A model generated the notes under the pieces. That model searched no databases, was not told the DNA's origin, and saw only the letters and a list, made by a program, of their open reading frames with translations. A stretch of 44,506 nt of DNA, taken from NCBI RefSeq assembly GCF_000282575.1, contig NZ_AKJA01000012.1, positions 1-44,506 of the forward strand, read 5' to 3'. Source of the stretch: Herbaspirillum sp. YR522 (GTDB lineage: Bacteria; Pseudomonadota; Gammaproteobacteria; Burkholderiales; Burkholderiaceae_D). Shown here in pieces: positions 31,532 to 41,181 of the stretch (the stretch's first letter is position 1; each line of letters opens with the position of its first letter). A program made the position numbers and the translations under genes.

Positions 31532-33040
31532 TCAGTGATGCGGCAAGGGCATCACGCCTGCCGCAGACAGGTAGTCCTCCAATGCCGCAAGGTGGTCAGC
31601 GCCGACCATGGCACCGACGTAGCCGTCCGGGCGCACCAGGACCCAACTGCCCGAGGCAGGTTGGTAGGCGCTCGCGAAATGGGCGCCATCGTCGAGCATG
31701 TCGCCACCGGGCCCGAAGATGTGGATGTGCAAGCCAGGCCTGGGACGCACGGCATCGCGCCGGGTCTCGTAGCCGATCAGGGTCCAGTGCGTGCCGGCGA
31801 ACAGGTCGAACAATCTCGTCGGCTGGCCCGCGGCGCCACGGATGGGTGCATCCGGGGCACGGTCGCCGGCCCGCAGGCGGGCCTTGCGGGCCGGACGCTC
31901 TAGCGCCAATGCCTGGTCGCGGTAACCCAGGTCGAGCTGCTTGACCTCGCGCCCGCGTCGCACCCCTTCTTGCCCCTGTGCCCGCAACAGCCGGGTCGAC
32001 AGGCCCAGCACCTCGGCGGCGACCGGACGTCGCTCCTGTTCGTAGCTGTCCAGCAGCGCCGGTGGCGCGCCGTTGCGCACGGCCGCTAGTTTCCAGGCCA
32101 GGTTGTAGGCGTCCTGCACACTGGTATTGAGCCCCTGGCCGCCGGTGGGCGGATGGATATGCGCCGCATCGCCGACCAGCAGCACGTTGCCTACCCGATA
32201 GCGATCGGCCAGTCGCGCATTCATCGTATAGAGCGACGCCCACGACACCGCGTCGACCCGGATATCGGCACGCCCGCTGCGCGCCGCGACCAGCGCCGTG
32301 AGCCCGTCGGCGCTCAAGTCGACTTCGCCCTCGCCGGCCACCGGCCCCTGGATCTGGAACAGGTCGGTGCCGGCCAGCGGACACAGGTAGATCTGCCTTG
32401 CCACATCGTCTGCGCCGAAACGATGCCAGGCCTGGCGGTCGAGTCCGCGTAACATCACATCGGCCACGATCGCGCGCACGCCCAGCGTCTTGCCAGGAAA
32501 ATCCACGCCCAACGCATGGCGCACGAAGCTGCGGCCGCCGTCGGCGCCGATCAGCCAGCGCACGCGCAATGTCTGCTGTCCTTGCGGGCCTTGCACATGG
32601 GCGCTCACTCCTTGCGCATCGTGCGCCAGTCCGACCAGTTCCGTGGCATACGACGGCGCATGGCCAAGCTCGGCCAGCCGTTCGCGCATGACGCTTTCGG
32701 TGATGAATTGGGGTACCATCAGCGCTCGCTGGAACGGCTCGGCCGGGGTCGGCGCGGCCGCTGCGATGACGTCGGCGTCCTCATAGGATCCGTCGTCGTG
32801 GTAGCGCCGCTCTTTCGGATAATCGCCACCGGCCGCCGTGAGGCGATCAAGAATACCGAGATCGCTGAAGATCTCCTGGGTGCGAGGCTGCAGTCCCTTG
32901 CCGCGTGAACCACGGAACGGCCCATCCATCTTCTCGATCAGCCGAAACGATATGGCCCTGCGTGCCAGCTCCAGGGCCAAGGTCAGACCAGCAGCGCCGG
33001 CACCGCAGATGAGTACGTCGGTGGTGAATCGGGTAGCCAT
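31532..33040 (-). CDS. FAD-dependent aromatic-type monooxygenase (PheA/TetX family)
   Basis: 502 residues from ATG 33040, preceded by GGGA; a GTG 12 bases earlier is within the operator. Class A flavoprotein monooxygenase motifs: FAD dinucleotide fold GAGAAGLTLALELARR near 12-27, the DG motif GADGGRSFVRHALG, and the GD motif LLVGDAAHIHPPTGGQGLNTSVQDAYNLAWKLA. A C-terminal thioredoxin-like region (RLFDLFAGTHWTLIGYE ... VLVRPDGYVGAM) follows, as in phenol and MhpA-type hydroxylases. It hydroxylates an aromatic or polyketide-like compound with NAD(P)H and O2. A MarR regulator is divergent with overlapping operators. Confidence 0.9.
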   Translation of the reverse strand: MATRFTTDVLICGAGAAGLTLALELARRAISFRLIEKMDGPFRGSRGKGLQPRTQEIFSDLGILDRLTAAGGDYPKERRYHDDGSYEDADVIAAAAPTPAEPFQRALMVPQFITESVMRERLAELGHAPSYATELVGLAHDAQGVSAHVQGPQGQQTLRVRWLIGADGGRSFVRHALGVDFPGKTLGVRAIVADVMLRGLDRQAWHRFGADDVARQIYLCPLAGTDLFQIQGPVAGEGEVDLSADGLTALVAARSGRADIRVDAVSWASLYTMNARLADRYRVGNVLLVGDAAHIHPPTGGQGLNTSVQDAYNLAWKLAAVRNGAPPALLDSYEQERRPVAAEVLGLSTRLLRAQGQEGVRRGREVKQLDLGYRDQALALERPARKARLRAGDRAPDAPIRGAAGQPTRLFDLFAGTHWTLIGYETRRDAVRPRPGLHIHIFGPGGDMLDDGAHFASAYQPASGSWVLVRPDGYVGAMVGADHLAALEDYLSAAGVMPLPHH

Positions 33041-33049
33041 ATGAATTCC

Positions 33050-33071
33050 CACATATGTGTATGATGCACAT
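33050..33071. promoter_or_regulatory. Overlapping MarR-type operators
   Basis: CACATATGTG (33050-33059) is a perfect 10-bp palindrome, and ATGTG (33055-33059) pairs with CACAT (33067-33071) over 7 bases. The site covers the start regions of both divergent genes. Confidence 0.6.
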
Positions 33072-33092
33072 ATTAGGACGCAGGGGAAATGC

Positions 33093-33575
33093 GTGTCAAC
33101 AAATAAAGTGCAAAATACACATAATGCTGATGTGTTGCGCGATCTGCATGGATCGCTGGTAGAAATCGTCGGCGTGATGAATCGGCCGCAGCGGGACGAA
33201 TCGATGATCCGGGCCGCCGGAATCTCGCTTGATCGGGCGCTGTTCCCGCTGCTGGTGCTGGTCGAGCGGATGGGCCCGGTCGGCGTGGTCGAACTGGCGG
33301 ACCGGGTCGGCCGCGACTACACCACGGTCAGTCGCCAGGTCGCCAAGATGGAAACACTGGGATTGGTCGAGCGCAATGAAAGTGCCGCCGATCGCCGCGT
33401 GCGGGTGGCCGTCATCACCAGGGCAGGAAAGGCGATGACCGACCGCATCGACGAAGCCCGCAAGAAACTGGGCCAGGTCATCTTCGAGCAATGGAACCCG
33501 CAAGACGTGATCGACCTGGCGCGCCTGATGCGCAAGTTCGCGGAAGATTTCAAGAACGACCCGGCGCAGCGATGA
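33093..33575 (+). CDS. MarR-family transcriptional regulator
   Basis: 160 residues from the GTG at 33093, which follows AGGGGA at 6 bases; the frame opens at 33057 inside the operator. The winged HTH is clear: DRALFPLLVLVERMGPVGVVELADRVGRDYTTVSRQVAKMETLGLVERNESAADRRVRVAVITRAGKAM, with the DRR wing motif. Flanking helices supply dimerisation. It is divergent from the FAD monooxygenase and probably represses it until an aromatic ligand binds; an extra dyad lies inside its own first codons (33118-33134). Confidence 0.9.
   Translation: MSTNKVQNTHNADVLRDLHGSLVEIVGVMNRPQRDESMIRAAGISLDRALFPLLVLVERMGPVGVVELADRVGRDYTTVSRQVAKMETLGLVERNESAADRRVRVAVITRAGKAMTDRIDEARKKLGQVIFEQWNPQDVIDLARLMRKFAEDFKNDPAQR
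33118..33134. promoter_or_regulatory. Intragenic MarR-type dyad
   Basis: CACAT-N7-ATGTG (ACACAT/ATGTGT when extended by a base each side) within the first 15 codons of the MarR gene. It uses the same CACAT arm and 7-base spacing as the upstream sites. Confidence 0.55.
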
Positions 33576-33626
33576 AGCAAGGCCTGGCCGGGCTCGCAGG
33601 GCTTGGCGAGATGCCGCCCGAAATGC

Positions 33627-33664
33627 AAAAAACCGTTACCAGCCAAGGCTGGTAACGGTTTTTC
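33627..33664. terminator. Bidirectional rho-independent terminator
   Basis: ACCGTTACCAGCC (to 33644) and GGCTGGTAACGGT (from 33647) form a 17-bp stem including AAAA/TTTT ends, loop AA. It serves the MarR gene on the plus strand and the tRNA on the minus strand. Confidence 0.93.
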
Positions 33665-33670
33665 GAGAAC

Positions 33671-33747
<77 letters not shown>

Positions 33748-33761
33748 TCTGAGAGGGGCGA

Positions 33762-33790
33762 ACTATACGGGCAGACGGTGGCATTGGCAA
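33762..33790 (-). promoter_or_regulatory. Promoter of tRNA-fMet
   Basis: On the minus strand TTGCCA (33790-33785), 17 bases, TATAGT (33767-33762), 14 bases before the tRNA 5' end. A GC-rich stretch CGCCCCTCTC between -10 and the tRNA fits a stringent discriminator. The rest of the gap to 34067 holds no gene I can support. Confidence 0.78.
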
Positions 33791-34067
33791 GGTTTATTTC
33801 ACGATCATCGATAAATAAGCCTGCAGCGGGCGCCAGGCCCGCGCCCGGCCTGCGTCAGCGCATCGCCGCGGGGCCAGGCCACCAAGTCGCTACCCACACC
33901 GCCGCGCACCGCCGCATGCCGCACGCCTTGATCAATGCGCTGGTCGGGGCAAGACACTGATACCTCATCGCTGCCGCATCCTGCTCATTGTCCGAATTTG
34001 TGAAATGATGGCGTGCCGTCAAATAAATAACGTCGGTTCAACCGCCATTCACAATAAGGAATTCTCC

Positions 34068-34691
34068 ATGCCCCGTCTCTCCCGCTGTTTCCTTGCCGCT
34101 GCCCTGGTCCTGGCCAGCGCCGGCGCCTGTGCCCAAGGTGTCTATCACGACTGGAACCAGGTGCAGCCGCCGGCGCCACCCGCCCTGGTCAAGGCCAGCG
34201 TCGATCCTGCCACCACTGCCGTGCTGGTCCTGGATATCGCCAAGCAGACCTGCAACGCCGAGAGCCGGCCACGGTGCGTGGCCATGTTGCCTGGCGTGGC
34301 CAAGCTGCTCGCTTTTGCGCGCGGCAAGGGCGTACCGGTGATCTACACGCTGGGCGCGGCCAGCAAGCCCGCCGATATCTGGCCCGAGGCAGCGATGCAG
34401 CCAGGCGAGCCGCTGGTGACGGCCGGCCCCGACAAGTTCGTCAATACCAATCTCGAACAGCAACTGCGCGACAAGGGGATCAAGACCGTGATCGCCATCG
34501 GCGCCGCGGCCCACGGTGCGGTGCTGCATACCGCCGCCAGTGCTGCCTTTCGCGGCTTCAACGTGCTGGTGCCGGTGGACCTGATCGCGTCGGAAACGCC
34601 CTATGCCGAGCAATACACGGTGTGGCACCTGGTCAACGCGCCACGCCTGGGCGAGCGTATCAAGCTGAGCCGTTCGGACTGGCTCGACTGA
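34068..34691 (+). CDS. Exported isochorismatase-fold protein without the catalytic Cys
   Basis: 207 residues from ATG 34068 (AAGGA upstream). Signal peptide MPRLSRCFLAAALVLASAGACAQ, so periplasmic. The isochorismatase/cysteine-hydrolase fold is seen in AVLVLDIAKQTC (Asp56), GVPVIYTLGAAS, GPDKFVNTNLEQQL (Lys123), and VIAIGAAAHGAVLHTAASAAFRGFNVLVPVDLIASE. The catalytic cysteine usually follows G-x-x-[TA]-[DE]-x; here the position is Ala151 in GAAAHGAVL, so a thioester mechanism is not available. Either a changed chemistry or a binding role is likely. No operon partners. Confidence 0.82.
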   Translation: MPRLSRCFLAAALVLASAGACAQGVYHDWNQVQPPAPPALVKASVDPATTAVLVLDIAKQTCNAESRPRCVAMLPGVAKLLAFARGKGVPVIYTLGAASKPADIWPEAAMQPGEPLVTAGPDKFVNTNLEQQLRDKGIKTVIAIGAAAHGAVLHTAASAAFRGFNVLVPVDLIASETPYAEQYTVWHLVNAPRLGERIKLSRSDWLD

Positions 34692-34731
34692 TCCCGGCCG
34701 CACCGATGCAACATCGGCGGCGCGCCGTGCT

Positions 34732-36804
34732 CTAGTCGCCGCCGGTCAATTCGTTGACCCGGCGCGCCAGCGCGTCGGCCGCGAACGGCTTGGTCAGCAC
34801 CTGCATGCCGCGTTCGAGATGGCCGTGGTTGAGCACCGCATTCTCGGCATAGCCGGTGACGAACAGGACCGGTACGTCGGGTCGCAACTGCCGCACGGCG
34901 TCGGCCAGCTGCCTGCCGTTCATGCCGTTGGGCAGCCCCACGTCGGTCACCAGCAGGTCGATCTCGGCGTGCACCGCCAAGACCTTCAGGGCCGACGGCG
35001 CGTCCTCGGCCTCGACCACGAAATAACCCAGGTCTTCCAGCACTTCCACGGCCACCATGCGCACCAGGGGTTCGTCGTCGACCACCAGGATGGTCTTGCG
35101 CCCGGCCGCGGCCGGCACCGGTTCATCCGACAGGCCGGGATCTTCCTCGATGTCGTCGCCCACATACCGCGGCAGGTAGATGCAGACCATGGCCCCGTGA
35201 CCCAGCTCCGAATAGATGCGCACCGTGCCTTCGGACTGGCCGGCAAAGCCATAGACCATCGACAGGCCCAGCCCGGTGCCCTGCCCGGTGGGCTTGGTGG
35301 TGAAGAACGGATCGAACGCGCGCGCCACCACGTCGGGCGACATGCCGGTGCCGGTGTCGCTCACGCATAGCGACACGTACTGGCCAGGCGGCAGGCCGCG
35401 TTGCACGGCGGCGCGCTCGTCCATCCAGCGATTGGCGGTCTCGATGGTGAGCTTGCCGCCGTCGGGCATCGCATCGCGCGCATTGATGCACAGGTTGAGC
35501 AATGCATTCTCGAGCTGGCCGACGTCGACGAAGGTGCTCCACAGGCCGCCGGCGGCCACCGTTTCCACGGCAATGGCCGGGCCCACGCTGCGACCGATCA
35601 ATTCGTGCATGCCGGCGACGATGCGATTGAGGTTGGACGGCTTGGGGTCCAGCGTCTGGCGCCGGGAAAACGCCAGCAGGCGCTGGGTGAGCGCGGCGGC
35701 ACGCTTGACGGCTGACTGGGCACCGTTGAGATGGCGGTCGATGTCGCCGATGCGGCCCTGCGCCAGCCGTATCTTCATCAGTTCCAGGCTGCCGCCGATG
35801 CCCGCCAGGATGTTATTGAAGTCGTGCGCCAGGCCACCCGTCAATTGGCCGACCGCTTCCATCTTCTGCGCCTGGCGCAAGGCCTCCTCGGCCTTGAGCA
35901 ACGCAGTGGTGCGCTGCTCGACCCGCTGCTCGAGGGTATCGTTGAGCCCGCGCAGTGCCGCCAGGGCGCGATCGCGCTCGGCTTCCACCGCACGCCGGCC
36001 TTCGATGTCGATCAGCACCCCGGGAAACTTGGTGGCCATGCCATCGGCGTCGAGCTCGACCCGGCCGTTGGCTTCCAGCCAGTAGTAATTGCCGTCCAGG
36101 CGGCGGGTCCGGTATTGGTGGGCATAGCTGCCGCCGCGGGCGAGCACTGCGCGGATGGCGTCGATGAGCGCCTGGCGGTCGTCCGGATGGACGGTCTCGA
36201 CCACTTCCTCCAGGCTCAGGCCGGATCGGCCCTTGGCCGGGTCGAAGCCGAACGCGGCGGCAAAACCTTCGTCGACGCTGAAGCGGTCGGAAGGAATGTC
36301 CCAGAACCAGGTACCGATGATGGCACCGGCGGCCAGCGCCAATTGCACCCGCTCGACGTTTTCGCGCAGCGCCGTTTCGGTCTGCTTGCGCACCGTGATA
36401 TCACGAAACAGCACCGACACCTGGCGCATCTCGACCGGCCCCACGCGTCGCGCCGAGACTTCGATATGGCGGCCCGCGGCCACGAACTCCTGCTCGAAGC
36501 GTACCGGCTGGCCCGACAGCAAGACGTTGCGGTAGATCTCCAGCCAGGCCTCGGCGCCGTGGGGTTCGATCTGGCGCAGCCGTTGGCCGATGATGTTGGC
36601 GATTCCGGTATGGCGCTCGTAGCCCGAGTTGGCTTCGATGTGCACATAGTCGCTCAATGGCCCGTGCGGACCGTCGATGAACTCGATGATGCAGAAGCCG
36701 TCGTCGATCGCCTCCAACAGTGCCAGTCGCCGTACCTCGCTCATGGCCACTTCGTGTTCAAGCTCGGCGCGGCTGTGCGCCGCCAATGGGTTGTTCGAAG
36801 TCAT
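34732..36804 (-). CDS. Hybrid sensor: PAS-PAS-histidine kinase-receiver
   Basis: 690 residues from ATG 36804; the frame stays open upstream to 37116 but that part overlaps the frmA promoter and looks noncoding. Domains: PAS 1 about 25-140, PAS 2 about 150-270 (HPDDRQALIDAI, YRTRRLDGNYYWLEANGRV), a coiled coil 275-315, HisKA with His327 in GGLAHDFNN, HATPase with LENALLNLCINARDAM, DTGTGM and GQGTGLGLSM, and a receiver at 571-690 with DDE and phospho-acceptor Asp621 in LLVTDVGLP. No membrane segment, so a soluble sensor. The HWE/BlcE-like or NtrB-like group with a C-terminal REC often lacks an obvious partner gene, as here. Confidence 0.92.
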   Translation of the reverse strand: MTSNNPLAAHSRAELEHEVAMSEVRRLALLEAIDDGFCIIEFIDGPHGPLSDYVHIEANSGYERHTGIANIIGQRLRQIEPHGAEAWLEIYRNVLLSGQPVRFEQEFVAAGRHIEVSARRVGPVEMRQVSVLFRDITVRKQTETALRENVERVQLALAAGAIIGTWFWDIPSDRFSVDEGFAAAFGFDPAKGRSGLSLEEVVETVHPDDRQALIDAIRAVLARGGSYAHQYRTRRLDGNYYWLEANGRVELDADGMATKFPGVLIDIEGRRAVEAERDRALAALRGLNDTLEQRVEQRTTALLKAEEALRQAQKMEAVGQLTGGLAHDFNNILAGIGGSLELMKIRLAQGRIGDIDRHLNGAQSAVKRAAALTQRLLAFSRRQTLDPKPSNLNRIVAGMHELIGRSVGPAIAVETVAAGGLWSTFVDVGQLENALLNLCINARDAMPDGGKLTIETANRWMDERAAVQRGLPPGQYVSLCVSDTGTGMSPDVVARAFDPFFTTKPTGQGTGLGLSMVYGFAGQSEGTVRIYSELGHGAMVCIYLPRYVGDDIEEDPGLSDEPVPAAAGRKTILVVDDEPLVRMVAVEVLEDLGYFVVEAEDAPSALKVLAVHAEIDLLVTDVGLPNGMNGRQLADAVRQLRPDVPVLFVTGYAENAVLNHGHLERGMQVLTKPFAADALARRVNELTGGD

Positions 36805-36836
36805 GACTGTAGTCGTCAGTTGGCAAGTGGAGATAA

Positions 36837-38219
<1,383 letters not shown>

Positions 38220-38226
38220 TGGCATG

Positions 38227-38250
38227 ACCGTGGCGCCATGGCGCCACGGT
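38227..38250. repeat. 24-bp perfect palindrome between frmA and frmR
   Basis: Perfect dyad, left arm ACCGTGGCGCCA, right arm its complement. It lies 7 bases after frmA and 26 before frmR. As RNA it would make a stable hairpin without a U-tract, which could slow decay or set the frmA:frmR ratio; a protein-binding site is also possible. Confidence 0.7.
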
Positions 38251-38276
38251 GCCACCTACCCAGAGGTCGTCGCCCC

Positions 38277-38567
38277 ATGCCCTACTCCGCCGAAGACAAG
38301 AAAAGCGCGGTCACCCGCTTGCGTCGCATCAAGGGACAGGCCGAGGCGCTCGAGCGCGCCGTGCTCGACGGCGTCGATTGCAAGGCCTTGCTGCAGCAGA
38401 TCGCGGCCCTGCGGGGCGCGGCCAATGGCTTGATGGCCGAGGTGCTTGAGAGCCACCTGCGCGAACTGTTCGGCGCTCCCATCGAAGGCCGGCCACCGAC
38501 GGCGGCGCTCGACCCCGATGCCGAGATCGATACGCTGATGAAGACCTTGCGCTCTTACCTCAAATAG
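38277..38567 (+). CDS. frmR: Formaldehyde-responsive repressor FrmR
   Basis: 96 residues from ATG 38277. CsoR/RcnR family four-helix regulator. Pro2 (MPYSAEDKK), Cys35 (DCKALLQQIAALRGAANGLMAEVLESH) and His60 are all present, the residues by which E. coli FrmR senses formaldehyde (a methylene bridge between Pro2 and Cys35). The second Cys of copper-sensing relatives is absent, in keeping with aldehyde sensing. Starting here, not at the upstream in-frame codon, puts Pro at position 2 as required. Unlike E. coli, where frmR is first, it follows frmA. Confidence 0.93.
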   Translation: MPYSAEDKKSAVTRLRRIKGQAEALERAVLDGVDCKALLQQIAALRGAANGLMAEVLESHLRELFGAPIEGRPPTAALDPDAEIDTLMKTLRSYLK

Positions 38568-38579
38568 GGGCCACCTCGC

Positions 38580-38780
38580 CTAGTCCTCGGGTCCCTGGTC
38601 TGCCGCGAGCGCGGCGGCCTTCCGGGCGCGCCGTTCGCGCGCGCGCCGCTGGGCTGCATAGACCTCGGAATAGATCTGCCACAGTTCCAGGTGCCGGTAA
38701 TAGGTCGACCCGCTGTCGACCCGCCTGACGGCGCCGACTGCATCGACCGGCTCGACCGGCCGCACGGGATTGCGTGCCAT
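38580..38780 (-). CDS. Small hypothetical protein, 66 aa
   Basis: Starts at ATG 38780 with GGAGGAG 6 bases upstream, a very good site, so translation is likely although no family is recognised. It begins MARNPVRPVEPVDAVGAVRRV, has YYRHLELWQIYSEVYAAQRR and ends in an Arg/Ala-rich helix RARERRARKAAALAADQG. Basic overall, no signal or membrane segment. It converges with frmR 12 bases away and follows the membrane protein gene on the same strand. Confidence 0.65.
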   Translation of the reverse strand: MARNPVRPVEPVDAVGAVRRVDSGSTYYRHLELWQIYSEVYAAQRRARERRARKAAALAADQGPED

Positions 38781-38812
38781 GTGATGCTCCTCCACAAGTG
38801 CTTCGATTATCG

Positions 38813-39301
38813 CTAGCGGATGGCCGACCTGGCTTGCCTGCGCAACCGGGTGAGCTGCCACCCCACCCCGGCAAGCAGCATCAGCAGCAACAAGGCCTGC
38901 GCGCCCAGCAACACTGGCGAGCCCAGGTCGGTGACCAGCGGATGGCCGTCGGGTACCCGGCGCAAGGTCTCGCTGACGGTGGGCACCATCAACAAGAATA
39001 CGGTCAGGCTCAACAGCACCGTCTCGACATAGTCGACCAGGGGTGGCCGTCGACGCAGCAACGCCAGCGCATAGCCCGCCAGCAGCAACAGCAGTGTCGC
39101 CAGTCCGATGCCGACACTGACCGGCTGGCGCGCCACCAGGAATACCGTCAGCGCACCGACCAGCATCGACAGGAAATACGCCACGCCGGCGCCGGAACGG
39201 GGCACGATCCGACCGTGGCGGACCAGCATGTAAAGCGCCAGCGGGATGGCAGGCAAGCTGCCCAGCGTGTGCAACCAGCCCAGGGGGGAGATACCGAACA
39301 T
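38813..39301 (-). CDS. Small integral membrane protein, about four to five TM segments
   Basis: 162 residues, almost all hydrophobic: segments at about 8-26, 40-57, 63-82, 92-108 and 132-152. Starts MFGISPLGWLHTLGSLPAIPLALYM; charged residues are limited to short loops (RHGRIVPRS, RRRPPLVDYVE) and the tail RLRRQARSAIR. The layout resembles DUF2306-like proteins. A TetR-type operator (39324-39344) lies just upstream, so the adjacent TetR regulator probably controls it. Function unknown. Confidence 0.72.
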   Translation of the reverse strand: MFGISPLGWLHTLGSLPAIPLALYMLVRHGRIVPRSGAGVAYFLSMLVGALTVFLVARQPVSVGIGLATLLLLLAGYALALLRRRPPLVDYVETVLLSLTVFLLMVPTVSETLRRVPDGHPLVTDLGSPVLLGAQALLLLMLLAGVGWQLTRLRRQARSAIR

Positions 39302-39323
39302 GTCATGTCCTCATTCAATGATC

Positions 39324-39344
39324 CTACCTACTAGTATGTAGGTA
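39324..39344. promoter_or_regulatory. TetR operator in front of the membrane protein gene
   Basis: Arms TACCTAC (39325-39331) and GTAGGTA (39338-39344), six bases apart; the left part CTACCTACTAGTA shares 12 of 13 bases with the site at 39971-39988. It is 23 bases before the membrane protein start. Confidence 0.72.
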
Positions 39345-39382
39345 TGGGGGATAAATAAATGGGCGCTCGCAAGCGCCCTCTT

Positions 39383-39961
39383 TCAACGCACCAGTCGTGC
39401 CACGATCGGATCGACGATGCTGCCGAAGATCTTGCCGTCGCGATAGGCCCGGGCCGACAACATGGCGCCGTGGACGGTGGCCAGGAAGATCTCGGCCTCG
39501 ACCTTGGCCGGCGCGCCCAGTTTCAGGCTGCCGTCCCGTTCGCCACGTTCCAGTACCGATGCCAGCCAGGCCGACAACTCACGAAAATGCGCCTTCACCT
39601 CCCATGCCACTTCGTCGGGTAGCACCGGGATCTCGGCGGCCAGCAAGGCACACACGCAGATCGACGAATGGACTTCGGCGATGCAGGCTTTCCAGTACGC
39701 GGTGTAGGCCTGCAATTGGGCCACCGGGCCGGTCACATGGCGCTCCAGCCCGGCAATGCCGTCGGCGGCGTCCATGCGATAGCGCGCTACCAGCGCCCGC
39801 ACCAGATCGGCCTTGGCCGGAAAGTGATGGTGGATGCTGGCGTTGCGAATGCCCACCACCTTCGCGATGTCGGCATAACTGAAACCGTTGTAGCCACCCG
39901 CCACGATCAGCGTCTGGGCGCAGGCAAGAATCAGGTCGGCGGTTCCGGTTGCAGGTGTCAT
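39383..39961 (-). CDS. TetR-family transcriptional regulator
   Basis: 192 residues. HTH at about 8-55: ADLILACAQTLIVAGGYNGFSYADIAKVVGIRNASIHHHFPAKADLVRALV. The ligand domain (HSSICVCALLAAEIPVLPDEVAWEV ... AEIFLATVHGAMLSARAYRD) resembles the AcuR/RutR-like group; the cysteines Cys102 and Cys104 are close to the ligand pocket of relatives that respond to small electrophiles. Both its own upstream region and that of the membrane protein contain matching operators, so it likely represses itself and that gene. Confidence 0.9.
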   Translation of the reverse strand: MTPATGTADLILACAQTLIVAGGYNGFSYADIAKVVGIRNASIHHHFPAKADLVRALVARYRMDAADGIAGLERHVTGPVAQLQAYTAYWKACIAEVHSSICVCALLAAEIPVLPDEVAWEVKAHFRELSAWLASVLERGERDGSLKLGAPAKVEAEIFLATVHGAMLSARAYRDGKIFGSIVDPIVARLVR

Positions 39962-39970
39962 GTCGCCATC

Positions 39971-39988
39971 CTACCTTCTAGTAGGTAG
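39971..39988. promoter_or_regulatory. TetR operator in front of its own gene
   Basis: CTACCTTCTAGTAGGTAG: an 18-bp dyad with one mismatched pair, 9 bases before the TetR start and right after the wecB stop. It matches the site at 39324-39344. Confidence 0.72.
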
Positions 39989-41110
39989 CTAGTCAAGCAC
40001 GCGCTGGATACGTTCCACGATGCGCTGCGCGGCCTGGCCGTCGCCGTAGGGGTTGCCGGCCTGCGCCATGGCCTGGTAGTGCGCCGGATCGTCCAATAGC
40101 TGCCGGGTGGCCGCGACGATGCCGGCCACGTCGGTGCCGACCAGTCGCACGGCTCCGGCGTCGATGCCTTCCGGGCGTTCGGTGGTGTCGCGCATCAGCA
40201 GCACCGGCTTGCCCAGCGACGGCGCTTCTTCCTGGATGCCGCCCGAATCGGTCAGGATCAGGTGGCAGCGCTGCATCAGGTGGATGAAGGCAATGTAGTC
40301 CAGCGGCGCGATCAGGTGTACCCGCGGGCAGTCGCCCAGGATGCGCCGCACCGGTTGCTGCACATTGGGATTGAGGTGTACCGGATAGACCACCTCGACG
40401 TCGTCGCGCCCGGCCAGCTCGCGCAACGCCAGGCAGATGTTTTCGAAGCCCTGGCCGAAGCTCTCGCGCCGGTGTCCGGTCACCAGGACCAGCTTGCGCC
40501 GCCTATCGAGAAACGAGAATTGATCGTCCAGGCGCCGTACCAGCGCTGCGTCGGCGTCGATCTTGCCGACCATCAGCAGCAGTGCATCGACCACCGTGTT
40601 GCCGGTCACGAAGATGGTATCGGCCGCCACCCCTTCGGCCTGCAGGTTGGCGGCCGCCGCCGTGGTCGGCGCGAAGTGATGGGTGGCGATCACGCCGGTC
40701 AGCCGGCGGTTGATCTCTTCCGGCCAGGGCGAATAGATATTGCCGGTGCGCAGTCCGGCTTCGACGTGGCCCACGGGGATGCGCTGGTAATACGCCGCCA
40801 GGCTGGTGGCAAAGGTGGTGGAGGTGTCGCCATGCACCAGCACCAGGTCGGGCCGGTGCCGTTCGAGCACCGGCGCCATCGCCTGCATGATGCGGGTGGT
40901 GATGTCGGTCAGGCTTTGACCGGGCTGCATGATATCGAGATCGAACTCGGGCACGATATCGAAGGCCTGCAACACCTGGTCGAGCATCTGCCGTTGCTGG
41001 CCGGTGACGCATACGCTGGCCTCGATCCGGGGATCTGCCTTCAATTGCCGTACTACGGGCGCCATCTTGATGGCTTCCGGCCGGGTTCCGAATACACTGA
41101 GTACTTTCAC
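39989..41110 (-). CDS. wecB: UDP-N-acetylglucosamine 2-epimerase (non-hydrolysing)
   Basis: 373 residues from a GTG at 41110, chosen because AGGGG lies 6 bases upstream; the frame is open a little further. GT-B fold epimerase motifs: [18 protein letters not shown] at the start, [62 protein letters not shown], and [29 protein letters not shown]. It interconverts UDP-GlcNAc and UDP-ManNAc for surface polysaccharide. No other polysaccharide genes are visible here. Confidence 0.95.
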   Translation of the reverse strand: MKVLSVFGTRPEAIKMAPVVRQLKADPRIEASVCVTGQQRQMLDQVLQAFDIVPEFDLDIMQPGQSLTDITTRIMQAMAPVLERHRPDLVLVHGDTSTTFATSLAAYYQRIPVGHVEAGLRTGNIYSPWPEEINRRLTGVIATHHFAPTTAAAANLQAEGVAADTIFVTGNTVVDALLLMVGKIDADAALVRRLDDQFSFLDRRRKLVLVTGHRRESFGQGFENICLALRELAGRDDVEVVYPVHLNPNVQQPVRRILGDCPRVHLIAPLDYIAFIHLMQRCHLILTDSGGIQEEAPSLGKPVLLMRDTTERPEGIDAGAVRLVGTDVAGIVAATRQLLDDPAHYQAMAQAGNPYGDGQAAQRIVERIQRVLD

Positions 41111-41181
41111 CGTTTCCCCTGTCTTGAGTGGCAAAGATGGTCATGGACCACCGTTATCGACTCGCAAAGGGGCGGCAAGTT

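Noticed and set aside
33778-33960. 60-residue plus-strand frame between tRNA-fMet and the isochorismatase-like gene
   Set aside because: Its start lies in the tRNA promoter and the composition looks like noncoding high-GC sequence.
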